A stretch of 64,000 bases of DNA from Hypomesus transpacificus (lineage: Eukaryota > Chordata > Actinopteri > Osmeriformes > Osmeridae): NCBI RefSeq assembly GCF_021917145.1, contig NC_061068.1:13958355-14022354 (forward strand), written 5' to 3'. This document shows, piece by piece, positions 25,060 through 36,439 of this stretch. The notes under the pieces are model-generated. The model saw only the letters and a program-made list of their open reading frames with translations. It was not told the origin of the DNA and did no database searches. A program made the translations under genes and the position numbers. Each line of letters begins with the position of its first letter. Within the stretch, counting starts at the first letter, position 1.

Positions 25060-26720
25060 CAGTGCCCTCCAAAAGTATTGGAACAGTGAGGCGAATTCCT
25101 TTATTTTTGCTGTAGACTGAAAACATTTGGGCTTGACATCAAATAATGAAAGTGAGACCAGAGATCAACGTTTCAGCTTTTATTTCCAGGTATTTACATC
25201 AGGATCTGATGCACAACTAAGAAAATATCACATTTTGTTTGAATCCACCCATTTGTCATGTGAGCAAAAGTATTGGAACAGATATACTTAAAACATATTT
25301 AAGTGAATAAGACTTAATATTTAGTTGCAAATCCTTTGCTTTCAATAACTGCAGCAAGTCTGTGACCCATTGACGTCACCAAACTTTTGCATTCTTCCTT
25401 TTTGATGCTTTCCCAGGCTTTCACTGCAGCCTCTTTCAGTTGTTGTTTGTTTTGTGGGGTTCCTCCCTTCAGTCTCCTCTTAAGCAGGTAAAATGCATGC
25501 TCTATAGGGTTTAAGTCTGGAGATTGACTTGGCCAGTCTAATACCTTCCATTTCTTGCCCCTGATGAACTCCTTTGTTGTTTTGGCAGTGTGTTTTGGGT
25601 CGTTATCTTGCTGCATGATGAAGGCTCTGCCAATCAGTTTGGTTGCATCTTTCCTTAAATTGGCAGACAAAATGTTTCTGTAGACTTCCGAGTTCATTTT
25701 GCTGCTGCCATCATGTGTTACATCCTCAATGAAGATTAATGAGCCCGTCCTAGAAGAAGCCATGCAAGCCCAAGCCATGACATTACCTCCACCGTGTTTC
25801 ACAGATGAGCTTGTGTGTTTGGGATCATGAGCAGTTCCTTTCTTTCTCCAAACTTTAGCCTTTCCATCACTTTGGTAAAAGTTAATCTTTGTCTCATCAG
25901 TCCATAAAACTTTGTCCCAGAATTTTTGAGGTTCATCTCTGTACTTTTTGGCAAATTCCAGCCTGGCCTTCCTATTCTTCTTGCTAATGAGTGGTTTGCA
26001 TCTTCTGGTGTAGCCCTTGTACTTTTGTTCATGAAGTCTTCTGCGAACAGTAGATAGTGATACCCTCACTCCTGCCATCTGGAGGTTGTTGCTGATCTCA
26101 CTAACAGTTGTTTTAGGGTCTTTCTTTACAGCTCTCACAATGTTTCTGTCATCAACTGCTGATGTTTTCCTTGGTCTACCTGTTCGACGTCTGTTACTTA
26201 GTACACCAGTAGTTTTCTTCTTCTTCAGGACATTCCAAATGGTTGTACTGGCTATGGCCAATGTTTCTGCAATGGCTCTGATTGATTTTCCATCTTCTCT
26301 AAGACTCACAATTGCTTGTTTTTCACCCAAAGACAGCGCTCCGGTTTTCATGTTGTTTTCACCTCTGAATACAGTCTGCATAGACAAAACCTATCTTACC
26401 CAATCTGAACCTGAGTGTAGACATTCAGTGGTATTTATTGATTGAATAATGTATGTAATAGGACACACCTGGGCAACAAAACACACCTGTCAGTCATATG
26501 TTCCAATACTTTTGCTCACGTGACAAATGGGTGGGTTCGAACAAAAAGGTGATATTTTCTAATTTGTGCATCAGATCCTGATGTAAATACCTGGAAATAA
26601 AAGCTGAAACGTTGATCTCTGGTTTCACATTCATCGTTTGATGTCAAGCCCAAATGTTTTCAGTCTACAGCAAAAATAAAGGAATTGGCCTCACTGTTCC
26701 AATACTTTTGGAGGGCACTG
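25060..26720 (-). mobile_element. Tc1/mariner element, complete, 1661 bp, IR/DR type
   Basis: Both ends start CAGTGCCCTCCAAAAGTATT in inverted orientation and are bracketed by TA (25058-25059 and 26721-26722). Terminal inverted repeats are about 215 bp and differ at only about a dozen positions. The motif aaaagtattggaaca occurs at the outer end and again at the inner end (around 25267-25281 and 26499-26515), which is the IR/DR layout. It encodes one transposase on the minus strand. The element lies inside a (TATG)n array, so the array continues on both sides. Confidence 0.96.
25314..26387 (-). CDS. Tc1-type transposase (DD34E), open over full length
   Basis: A 357-codon uninterrupted frame. 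The ATG at 26351 (MKTGALSLGEKQ, 345 residues) is the likelier family start. Domains in order: N-terminal paired-like helix-turn-helix (about residues 20-70 of the long form), a GRPRKT AT-hook-like linker, a second helix-turn-helix, then the catalytic core. Catalytic residues are D in VLWTDETK, D in MQQDNDPKHT and E in LNPIEHAF, with 34 residues between the last two, so DD34E as in Tc1. No stop or frameshift is present, whereas most fish Tc1 copies are broken. Activity cannot be judged from sequence alone. Confidence 0.95.
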   Translation of the reverse strand: MSMQTVFRGENNMKTGALSLGEKQAIVSLREDGKSIRAIAETLAIASTTIWNVLKKKKTTGVLSNRRRTGRPRKTSAVDDRNIVRAVKKDPKTTVSEISNNLQMAGVRVSLSTVRRRLHEQKYKGYTRRCKPLISKKNRKARLEFAKKYRDEPQKFWDKVLWTDETKINFYQSDGKAKVWRKKGTAHDPKHTSSSVKHGGGNVMAWACMASSRTGSLIFIEDVTHDGSSKMNSEVYRNILSANLRKDATKLIGRAFIMQQDNDPKHTAKTTKEFIRGKKWKVLDWPSQSPDLNPIEHAFYLLKRRLKGGTPQNKQQLKEAAVKAWESIKKEECKSLVTSMGHRLAAVIESKGFATKY

Positions 26721-26853
26721 TATGTATGTATGTATGTATGTATGTATGTATGTATGTATGTATGTATGTATGTATGTATGTATGTATGTATGTATGTATG
26801 TATGTATGTATGTATGTATGTATGTATGTATGTATGTATGTATGTATGTATGT
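26721..26853. repeat. (TATG)n microsatellite between Tc1 and the RLE LINE
   Basis: About 33 units. It is the continuation of the array at 24955-25059 across the Tc1 insertion and directly follows the 3' end of the LINE (read on the minus strand as (CATA)n). Confidence 0.97.
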
Positions 26854-28728
26854 TGTGAACATACATCTACTGATGCCTAATCTGGACACATCTTCAGTGA
26901 TGTTCCTGGAATCATTGGACGTTTCGGGTCTTTCAACATCATACTCTCTCCTCCAGGTGACCCAGCCGGGGCTGATCAGACCCCAGTTTGTGTCCAGATG
27001 GCTAGCTAGCTACCATGACTCCATGGCTCCCTTCTTTTGAGCCACAGCCATCTTGAGGCTCTCTCTGCTGCATCGGTGGTCCTGCGGATGGCTCTCCTCT
27101 TTCTCTCACCCTCGATGCCTAAACTACTGAAGGCTCTGGCCAAGGAACGGGCTGCAAATCCTCTGCATCCAATCTCCACAGGGAAACCCCTTGCTCTCAA
27201 CCAGCCTGCCGACAGTCACTGACCAGTCCTGCGTACTTGGAGAGCTTCCTCTCAGAGGCTTCTTCCAAGCGATCCTCCCAGGGGACTGTCAGCTCCAGCA
27301 GCACTGCTTGCTGGGTGGATTCAGACACAAGGACAATGTCTGGTCGCAGGCTGGTGACTGCAATATGGGTGGAAAACTTCAGCTGGTGTTCCAGGTCCAA
27401 CAACAACTACTAGTCTCTTGCAGACGTCAGGATGCCTGCCGATGCTTTTCTAGCAGGAGTTGGCTGGTCCCCAGCTCTGACAAAGGCGATGGTTTTCTTG
27501 GAGGGTCGGAACTGCTTTGCCCACGCCAGTCCGGCGCTGAGGGCTTCAGCAATGGTCTTGAGGACTTGGTCATGCCTCCAACTGTACTGACCATCTCCAA
27601 GTGCCCTTGTACAGCAACTGAGGATGTGTTCCAGGGTTCCTCGCTTGGAACACAGTGGGCATGCTGGTGTCTCTGCTATGCCCCATGTATGGAGATTTGA
27701 CGGGCTTGGAAGCACGTCATACACAACGTCAAGTCTTGTGCAGAAGCCCATTGAGGCGAATCCCACGGATCCTAAATGTTATGCTATATTTGGACGAGAT
27801 GATGTCACTGTCACAGTAATGGAGGGCTTCAAGACCCTTCACCATGGCAACCTGAGAGATTCCAAAATAAGGGGTGCATGTTTTGTGTGTATTTATTTGT
27901 GAGTGATGGTGTTTAGGTTTGTGTATGTACATCTTCAATGTTCGTTTGAAGGAAATGCCCTTTCTTAGTCCTCACAGTCTCTGAAGACTCCCCTGGAGTT
28001 ACAGTGAGTTAACCTGGATGAGGAATTTGATGCGGTGTGGCTCGGCTTTCCAAAGCTCAGCTCCAAGTCACTTTCCTTTCAACTGCATTCTCCCATCTCG
28101 TCCAAGCTCCCTGTTGCTTCATTCCCACTGCCTTGCAGGTTCTCGTCTCTTCCACTGCTGCTCTCACCTCCTCCTGAACAAGTCGTCAACCTTCCTTGGA
28201 AAGGATCCTAGCCCTGCTCGACCTCATGTGACCACTCCCACCAGGCTCCTGTGACTCAGCCTTGCATCTGCCTCTTGAACTGCTTCCTCTGCCCTCCACT
28301 TCCTGACAGTCACTCACTTGGATCCTTGCTTTAGCCAACTTTGGATCACTTGAGTTCTGTACTGAACCACTTCTCTGGCTCTAGTTACCTTGAATTACCT
28401 TGAAGGATTCGAAAGGCAGTTGCAGTTTGTTGGTGTTCCCATAGAGTGCAATGCTGCTTAGGCTCCTTGGTAATCCAAGCCACCTCCGGAGGTGGTTGCT
28501 GACCCTCCTCAAATGTTGAGATAGGGACCGCATAGACAAGGAGGGGCCACAGGATCCTGGGAAGAATGCCATGTTGGTAGACCCAGGCTTTAAACTTCCC
28601 AGGTAGGCCTGACTTGTCCACGGATTTCAGCCAGCCATCCAACTCAGTGCAGGTCGACTGGATAGATGTTGTCTCTCAGAGAGCAGTCAAAAACCTTGCC
28701 CAAACTCTTGACTGGCTTCTCTGTGATA
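26854..28728 (-). mobile_element. RLE-type non-LTR retrotransposon (R2/R4-like), 5'-truncated and broken
   Basis: Minus-strand order. Positions 28728-28381 give the reverse-transcriptase thumb region (KSVDKSGLPGKFKAWVYQHG, then LRRWLGLPRSLSSIALYG in another frame). Positions 28380-28014 give a frameshifted connector (EEVRAAVEE, QQGAWTRWE, ELWKAEPHRIKFLIQ). An unrelated segment of about 280 bp interrupts it. Positions 27766-27410 give VYDVLPSPSNLHTWG and a CCHC finger CPLCSKRGTLEHILSCC. Positions 27406-27006 give the PD..E-type endonuclease motif LRPDIVLVSESTQQAVLLEL. A 3'UTR follows to 26854. CX2CX7HX4C plus RPD...E is the restriction-like endonuclease signature of the R2/R4/NeSL group. Frameshifts make it inactive. 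Confidence 0.85.
27735..28013. repeat. ~280-bp duplicated segment, copy A (inside the LINE)
   Basis: It starts tcttgtgcagaagcccattg and ends acagtgagttaacct. It separates the LINE codons IKFLIQ from VYDVLPS and is therefore an insertion. A near-identical copy lies at 29161-29449. Confidence 0.85.
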
Positions 28729-28826
28729 GTATGTATGTATGTATGTATGTATGTATGTATGTATGTATGTATGTATGTATGTATGTATGTATGTATGTAT
28801 GTATGTATGTATGTATGTATGTATGT
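28729..28826. repeat. (TATG)n microsatellite at the truncated 5' end of the LINE
   Basis: About 24 TATG units directly abut the LINE's truncated 5' side, followed by tgtgtctgtg variants to about 28880. Confidence 0.97.
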
Positions 28827-29160
28827 GTGTCTGTGTGTCTGTGTGTGGTGTGTTTGTGTGTATGTGTGTGTGTGTGAGTGAGTGACAGAGAGAGAGAGAC
28901 GGGATGAGGTGTGTGTGTGCCCATGCGCTGTAGATAGATAGAACCCCAGTATGTTGGACTTTGCATGCATGTTCATCTGAATGAGCGATGAGTTTCTGGG
29001 CTAAAGTGTGTTTCAGTGTCCTTAACACCTATGATTGTTGTCTATGCTGACTAAACATGACCCCTGACATCCACAGACTGGTGTCTAGTGTGATTAAGCA
29101 GCATTCTAGGGCCCATTCGTAGATCAATACTTAAGAAAGTACTGCTACCTCCAATCAAAT

Positions 29161-29449
29161 GTCTTGTGCAGAAGCCCATTGAGGCGAATCCCACGGATCC
29201 TAAATGTTATGCTATATTTGGACAAGATGATGTCACTGTCACATTAATGGAGGGCTTCAAGACCCTTCACCATGGCAACCTGAGAGATTCTAAAATAAGG
29301 GGTGCATGTTTTGTGTGTATTTATTTGTGAGTGATGGTCTTTAGTTTTGTGTGTGTGTGTCTGTACATCTTCAATGTTCGTTTGAAGGAAATGCCCTTTC
29401 TTAGTCCTCACAGTCTCTATAGACTCCAGTTGAGTTACAGTGAGTTAAC
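29161..29449. repeat. ~280-bp duplicated segment, copy B
   Basis: Same start (tcttgtgcagaagcccattg) and end (gagttaacct) as 27735-28013, with a few substitutions and a longer gtgtgtgt stretch at about 29350. The flanks differ from those of copy A on both sides, so the copies look inserted and not parts of one tandem block. Confidence 0.85.
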
Positions 29450-30058
29450 CTCACCCAAGCTCTAACCAGCTCAGGATGTCATTAGTCTGTGACACTGCTC
29501 ATGTGTGTGTGTGTGTTCACAAGTGTGTGTGGTGGAGCGTGTGATACTGGAGTGGGAGTTGTGTTTGTAGCCGGGCTGAACTGCTACAGGTCAAAGATGA
29601 CATTAGAACAACCTCCCCTCCCCTTATGTGATTAAACATGTCAATATCTAACACAACAAGAGCTAACACACAACAAGAGTAGTCACCCGAGATACAGTAC
29701 TGTGGGTGATGCAAACGAGACTCAATCACAAACAAACACTAACTGTGTGTACATGGCCAAGTACTGTATGTTCCCCTTTTTTTCCCTCAGCATGAATGCA
29801 TGTCAACCACGAATACTATCATGAATAAAATTATTGGTTGTTGTGTAAATGCGTGTGTGTGTGTGGCGTGTGCTCTGATGCCTGACTGCGGTACAGGGCT
29901 ATAGTAGTTCAGGGCAGGCCATAGAGGGACCATGTGCCGACCAGCCTACAGACACTCAACAGTCCCCAGCCACTGTTACCATGGTTCAGCTGAGTAAGGC
30001 TCGCCAGAGGACAGATGAGAGAGAACGAGATAAAGAGAGAGAGAGAAATAAAGAGAGG

Positions 30059-30091
<33 letters not shown>

Positions 30092-33000
30092 AGAGAGAGA
30101 AAGAGAGAGAGAGACCTGAGCCTCAGAGCTGGCCAGATGGACAGACTTGTCTCTGTGGACTGCTCGACCATCTGTCACACAGGGCCCTCCCCTCCCCTCA
30201 CCCCCAGCACCCAAGTCAGGCATGACAAACACCTCCAACCAACAGTCAAGTCAAGGAGGACACATCAAGCTATATACACACTCATTCTTTCATTGGCTGT
30301 CTCCTCACTTTACAGTGTAACCACCAGCCTTTATCAAATGTGAATTCAATGTCAACAAAACCACCATTAGATTGCATGCTTTGTCTGTCACCTCTACACT
30401 GGGGTTTCTACTAGTGACTGCCTGGTTGACATTTATGACTTCCTTTTTGATCCTAAAGTCAGCACTAAAATCACACAAAGACACAGGGGTTTAGTCAGTT
30501 GCATCATCAGAGGTACCAGAAAGTAGACCTATAAGACCGTTTCCTGGTTTATCATTCATAACCTTCTTATAAATCTTTCAGAGGAATCTTTTTTCCGGCT
30601 TCAGAGCCCAGTCATTTATTTGACTTGACGTCAAACCATCAAATTGACTGCATGACAGTGAAGATTCAAAGGAATTTTCAGCCAATGCTGCATGTTGACC
30701 TGGCATCTGACGCAAGATATGCCCACCCTAACCCTAACCTAACCCAGTGTTTTCTGCTGTCCAGGCTTGGTGTTGCCCCAGGGCAGCCTCCTGTCCTGAC
30801 AGAGTAAGCCTTGACCCCAGCGCTGTGCTGCCACACACAGGCCCTCTGTGGAGCTACGCTGGAATCCCCCCAGGTCGTCTCTGCTCTTACACATATGGTA
30901 CCATCACGGGCCGACACACACGCACACACTCACACACACACACACTGTCTCTCACACACACATGCTCACACACACACACACACTCACACACACACACACA
31001 CTGTCTCTGTCACACTGTCTCTCACACACAAACACACACACACACTGTCTCTCTCACACACACACACAAACACACACACGCTCGCACACACACACTCACA
31101 CACACACTGTCTCTCACACACACACAGTCACACACACTCATGCACGCACACACACTCAGACACACATACAAGCGTGCACCCATTCAGACTTGCACAAACC
31201 TACACACGCATGCCACAGTAAAACATAAGGAAACACTCAAATTCATCAGGACTGTTTAAGGAGCTGGTATTTACACACACCCACAGAGTCACATTGTTAA
31301 AATGCATCAAATTCAGACATCAGAAAACACACACACACTCACACACACACACACACCCCTCAGCTCTTCTTCTAGTTGGACTGATGAGACCTGACACCTG
31401 CCTCAAGCCCCTCATGTTTTCTACCCACGCCATCTCCCCTTCTCTCTCTCCTGCTCTCTCCCCTTCTCTCTCCCCTTCTCTCTCCCCGTGTCTTTCTCCC
31501 CTTCTATCTCCCCTTCTCTCTCTCCTTCTCTGTCTCCTTCTATCTCCCCTTCTCTGTCTCCCTCTCTCTCCCCTTCTCTCTCCCCTGTCTTTCTCTGTCT
31601 CCTTCCTTTGTTTCACTCCAACCTCCTTTTTCATGTTTTTCACAATATCCTTCTGTCTCCCTTTCTCTCTCACAGAGAGAGCACAGAAACTCTCTCTCTC
31701 TGTCTCTCTGTCTCTATCTGTCTCTCTCTGTCTCTCTCTGTCTCTCTGTCTCTTTCTCTGTCTCTATCTGTCTATCTCTATCTCACACACACTCTCTGTC
31801 TCTCTCTGCTATGAGCTAGAACTGAACAGGCTTCTCAGCTTTTCAATCAACGTTTGCTAACTCCTTCAGCTGAGTAACGGTTTTCTACCATCTTCCCTCT
31901 CTAGCGAACGCCCACACACAATCTAAAAACATCTCTGGATCGACTTCCATGCTTTCTGTTTGGGTCATCCGTTGATTTGACGAGTGCCTATTCAAGTGCT
32001 ATTTGGTGCCATAGCCCTCGTGTGCTTCCCAAATATGGTGAAAACACAATTGATCACAACAGCTACGCAGACGAGAGCAGAGACAGAGGTGGGATGTGAA
32101 GGATGAAGTGTGTCCGGTAAAGGTGGTCAGTCGTTGGAGTGTGAAAAAAGGAGATGGCGAAAGAAGGTTCCGGGTAGCGGCATGTCAGTGGTTTCAACCC
32201 TGGTCTAGCCAGCCTCGATGTCGTTCTATGCTAGTGTACGGGCACTGGAGAGAGGTTTGGGATCTAACTCGGTTTGACAGTAGTGAGGAAAATAAATGAG
32301 GGTTACGGTGAGGGCCACACAAACACTGGATAGTTCTGCCGACCAGTTAGTGTGTGCGTGTGTGTGGCTATGTGGGCTCCTGTGTATGTGGGTGTGTGTG
32401 TGTGTGTCTACATGGGCTTGTGTGTACATATGTGTGTGTGTCTGTCATGTTGTGCACCTGGTAATGTGTGTACAGTTGTGGTTGTGTCAGTGTGCTTGTG
32501 TGTGTGTTTGCCTCAGCATCCGTCTGCTGTGTTTGTTGACGTGTGAGCATGCTCGGAGATGGAGGGCTTCCAGACAAGCTGAAGGGGCGTGCAGCTCTGT
32601 GTATCCCCCGTGAGATAACAGTCCTGGAGAGGAAAACAAATGAATAAATGAGGTGACGCTTTCTGAGGAGAACCGACACTAAGGTCATCCCAGACCAACT
32701 GACCCACGTCACCATTACATGAGTTCAGCAGAGAGTGGCTCCCCCTCTATTATCAAACATATATACCATCATTTCAAATCTTTAAATTGACTGCAGTGTG
32801 CATTCATTCAACAAGAAAAAATGGACTGGCAACACATTTTCAATCCAATCCAAATGCAGGATGTATTGTAAAAGTATTTTCCACACAGATATTAAATACC
32901 TTAGCTCATTTTCTACCATGCCATGAATTATCTTCTAAGCATGTTGTTATAAAATTAAGCACCTACCAAAGTAATTGCTGGTTTTACCAGCTACATCCCA

Positions 33001-33764
33001 CCAGTAATAATAGGGACCCAATTACCTTGCAGTTCCCGATGTGATTAAGGTAGCCTAGCAACTAAATAGGCAGTGAAATGAACAATGAAATAATGCTCTT
33101 GTTTCCAGAGGCCTTCTTTGTGACCCCAAACAGCAGTTTGTTGATTCCAGTCTGGGTAGACTGTGGGCTGGGTGTAACCCGGCAACACCAGACTGTTGAC
33201 TGGAAGACGTTACAAACCAGTGCACGGTGCAACTCATTAGCACGTGTAGGATCACTTTTTAAAAACACAATGTATACACATACAGTACATACTGTATCTA
33301 TGGTAGCCTATATACAATGTATCTGTGCTTTACTGTATCACCGTAAATTAGCCTGTGTACTGTATCTGTGTTAGTCTACGTGTAAATACTATTTTATATT
33401 AGCCTGTGTACAAATATGATATCTATGTTAGCCTGTATGTATATTCTGTATATGTTAGTCTATGTATCTATACTGTATATGTTAGCTTCGTTGCAACTCC
33501 CAAGTGTCTTTTTCGTTATTGTTGTGATTTAAAATGTAACTTGTTTATGTAAAAAAGTTGTGATGTGTTCAAAGTTTCAATCCAAATGATGGCAGGATGC
33601 CTGTGTCTGTATTAAATGTTATCTGCAGAAGTGCCTCGCAACTGTTCTCTGTCTGCCTGTCATGGACATGTCTCAGCTTGTACTCTCTCCCTCTCTCCCT
33701 CTGTCTCTCTGTCTTTCTGTCTCTCTCCCGCCTCACCCTCCTTCCCTGCACCTCTGTCCCTTCA
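29450..33764. other. Low-complexity intergenic DNA, no gene recognised
   Basis: Contains GA (29997-30115), CA with ctgtctctcacacacaca phrases (30915-31170), CT (31438-31800) and GT (32345-32510) tracts. A telomere-like accctaaccctaacctaacc lies at 30725-30744. Repeated tgttagcctgtgtactgtat-type phrases occur at 33290-33490. No exon-like frame was found. Confidence 0.6.
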
Positions 33765-34453
33765 TCACCCCAGTCCTTCCCCCAGTCCTTCCCCCTGTCC
33801 TTCCCCCAGTCCTTCCCCCAGTCCTTCCCCCAGTCCTTCCTCCAGTCCTTCCCCCAGTCCTTCCCCCTGTCCTTCCCCCAGTCCTTCCCCCAGTCCTTCC
33901 CCCAGTCCTTCCTCCAGTCCTTCCCCCAGTCCTTCCTCCAGTCCTTCCTCCTGTCCTTCCCCCTGTCCTTCCCCCAGTCCTTCCCCCAGTCCTTCCCCCA
34001 GTCCTTCCTCCAGTCCTTCCTCCAGTCCTTCCCCCAGTCCTTCCCCCAGTCCTTCCCCCAGTCCTTCCTCAAGTCCTTCCTCCAGTCCTTCCTCCAGTCC
34101 TTCCTCAAGTCCTTCCTCCAGTCCTTCCTCCAGTCCTTCCTCCAGTCCTTCCCCAGTCCTTCCCCCAGTCCTTCCCCCAGTCCTTCCTCCTGTCCTTCCC
34201 CCAGTCCTTCCTCCAGTCCTTCCCCCAGTCCTTCCTCAAGTCCTTCCTCCAGTCCTTCCTCCAGTCCTTCCCCCAGTCCTTCCCCCTGTCCTTCCTCCAG
34301 TCCTTCCCCCAGTCCTTCCCCCAGTCCTTCCCCCAGTCCTTCCCCCAGTCCTTCCCCCTGTCCTTCCCCCAGTCCTTCCCCCAGTCCTTCCCCCAGTCCA
34401 TCCCCCAGTCCTTCCCCCAGTCCTTCCCCCAGTCCTTCCCCCAGTCCTTCCCC
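33765..34453. repeat. 12-bp minisatellite (cccccagtcctt), about 57 copies
   Basis: Perfect 12-bp period with point variants (tccagtcctt, cctgtcctt, tcaagtcctt). One unit is one base short near 34153, which shifts the frame. The multiple of three keeps several frames open for almost 300 codons (PSPSPSPS, LPPVLPPV, SFPQSFPQ); I read these as artefacts. Confidence 0.96.
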
Positions 34454-35832
34454 CCCCTCTTTCTCTCTGCACAGGAAAAGAAAAAAGAGGGATGTAACAG
34501 TTACACTGGTAGATCAATCCTGTCTTCTAGCACCCAGTATTAAAGTAGCTAAACAGTGTGATACATGTGTATACAGGCCAGCACTGTGCATATTTTTCTA
34601 TAACATTGTTTGGGCCAAAACATTTTTTGCTCCAAAATCTTTATAAAGACTCTGTCAACAACTGAAGAGGCAACTGTGTCAAACCATGTGAACCTGTGGC
34701 TCTCCTGTTTCACAACTTCTTTTTCATATCCAACGGAGTCCAGACAAGCAGAGGATATTCATCTATATTATCACACAACCACACACTTGCACATACTAGG
34801 AAAGAGATAACGTAAGAGCCAACGTAAAGGTTAATTTGGCTCCTTCACCCTCTATCCAAACCTCTCCATCACAATCAGTATTTAAGTCTATTTGAAAATA
34901 AATACCTGTGCCATCGTTAATGTGCTCAGAATGTGTAACTACATACGTTTGTATTGTTTATTATAAGTATAAATTAAATATAGTTAGTATAAATTCAATC
35001 CTGGAGAGGTTTGCAATTAGACCTTTGGGGGTTCCTCTCTCTCCTGCACATTCCCTGCTGAATTTATTATACTTTGGTTTTAATCACTTACTGTGCTAAC
35101 AAATAAACTAAACAGAACACATCCACCACCTCCACACATGAAGAAGAAACTTCTTCATATATAAATGAAGAACAAAAGCCACCTAGATTCTGGAAGCTTC
35201 TGTTTCAATTGGATCATTGAGGGTTCATATTTACTGATGCACTATTTGTCATGTTCATTTACTGGAATAATCAATACATACACATCCCAGTTTGAGACCA
35301 TTTGAGTTTTATAAACCAAGATGTTTGATCAAAAGAAGATTCCTTTCTCATTATGCATGGATGATTTCATATGCGTGCAAAAAAGGCCTTATTGTGAACC
35401 AGGCGTGATCTCTGTGTGACTTTGTTTGGGTTTCAGTCCTCTGTTGGTGCCGAGCGCTCACACGGTCACACATGAGCACACACACTCCTCCACAAGCTCA
35501 CCCAGGGCTCTGATTAGTGTGATTGGCTCCTTGTCTTGGCACACTGTGTCAACTGGAGTGTGTGCGTGTGTATGCGTGTGTGTACTACTTTTAGAGAACA
35601 AAACACACAGCTATTTATAGCAGCGGCCTGTAGATAATTAATGCAGCCTGAAGAATCTTCATGGGGAACTGGAAGATCAACCATTTTAGAAACACAGAGT
35701 AGGACAAGTGAGGGTGTGTGTGTGTGTCTGAGTGTGTGTGTGTGTGTGTGTCTGTGTGTGTGTGTGTCTGTGTGTGTGTGTGTGTGTGTGTGGGTCAGTC
35801 GTCTCTGGCACGTAGAAATCAGTTCTTCTTGT
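34454..35832. other. AT-rich intergenic DNA
   Basis: No gene-like signal is seen. A GT tract lies at 35560-35583 and another at 35715-35792. Confidence 0.5.
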
Positions 35833-36028
35833 ACATTTACATTTAGTCATTTAGCAGACGCTCTTATCCAGAGCGACTTACACAAAGTACAGGGAGATTC
35901 CCCCCGAGGCAAGTAGGGTGAAGTGCCTTGCCCAAGGACAAAACGTCATTTTGACACGGCGGGAAATTGATCTGGCAACCTTCTGATTTCTAGCCCGACT
36001 CCCTCACCGCTCAGCCATCTGACTCCCT
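35833..36028 (-). mobile_element. tRNA-derived SINE, copy 3
   Basis: Same element as 8731-8919, in the same orientation: tail at 35833-35882, then the body (cttgcccaaggacaaaacgt), then a tRNA-like head ending at 36028 (minus-strand ggctgagcggtgagggagtc). It lies 18 bp before the assembly gap. Confidence 0.85.
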
Positions 36029-36046
36029 GTTTGTCAATCTCTGCCA

Positions 36047-36146
36047 NNNNNNNNNNNNNNNNNNNNNNNNNNNNNNNNNNNNNNNNNNNNNNNNNNNNNN
36101 NNNNNNNNNNNNNNNNNNNNNNNNNNNNNNNNNNNNNNNNNNNNNN
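36047..36146. other. Assembly gap, exactly 100 N
   Basis: One hundred Ns, the usual placeholder for a gap of unknown length. Genes or exons may be missing here. Confidence 0.99.
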
Positions 36147-36439
36147 GCGTAGTTGGGAAGCGTGTTTTGAGAGTGCAGTTAGTTAACCAAGAAGGAAACC
36201 ATTTGCTTCCATCTGATTGACAGAAAGCAAATGTCTTGTCGTCATTTGTGTGTGTGGTTTGTGTGTGTGTGTGCTAGAGTGTATGCTACAGGGGAGGATT
36301 TGTGTCACTGTGTGTGCATTTTAGTGTGTCTGTGGTGTGTGTGTGTATGCGTGTGTGTGTGTGACACCCTCTTGTAACTGCGGTTGATGGTTACAAGCAG
36401 TGACAGCTTTGCCCGTCCAACATCACTGAGAGATGTGGC

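Noticed and set aside
27624..27902. Plus-strand gene overlapping the RLE LINE
   Set aside because: It is the antisense shadow of the LINE; the real homology (CCHC finger, RPD motif) is on the minus strand.
30725..30744. Interstitial telomere
   Set aside because: Only about three imperfect CCCTAA units; too short to be meaningful.
33597..34646. Pro/Ser-rich proteins of about 290-350 residues
   Set aside because: Products of a 12-bp tandem repeat; no splice, start or conservation signal.
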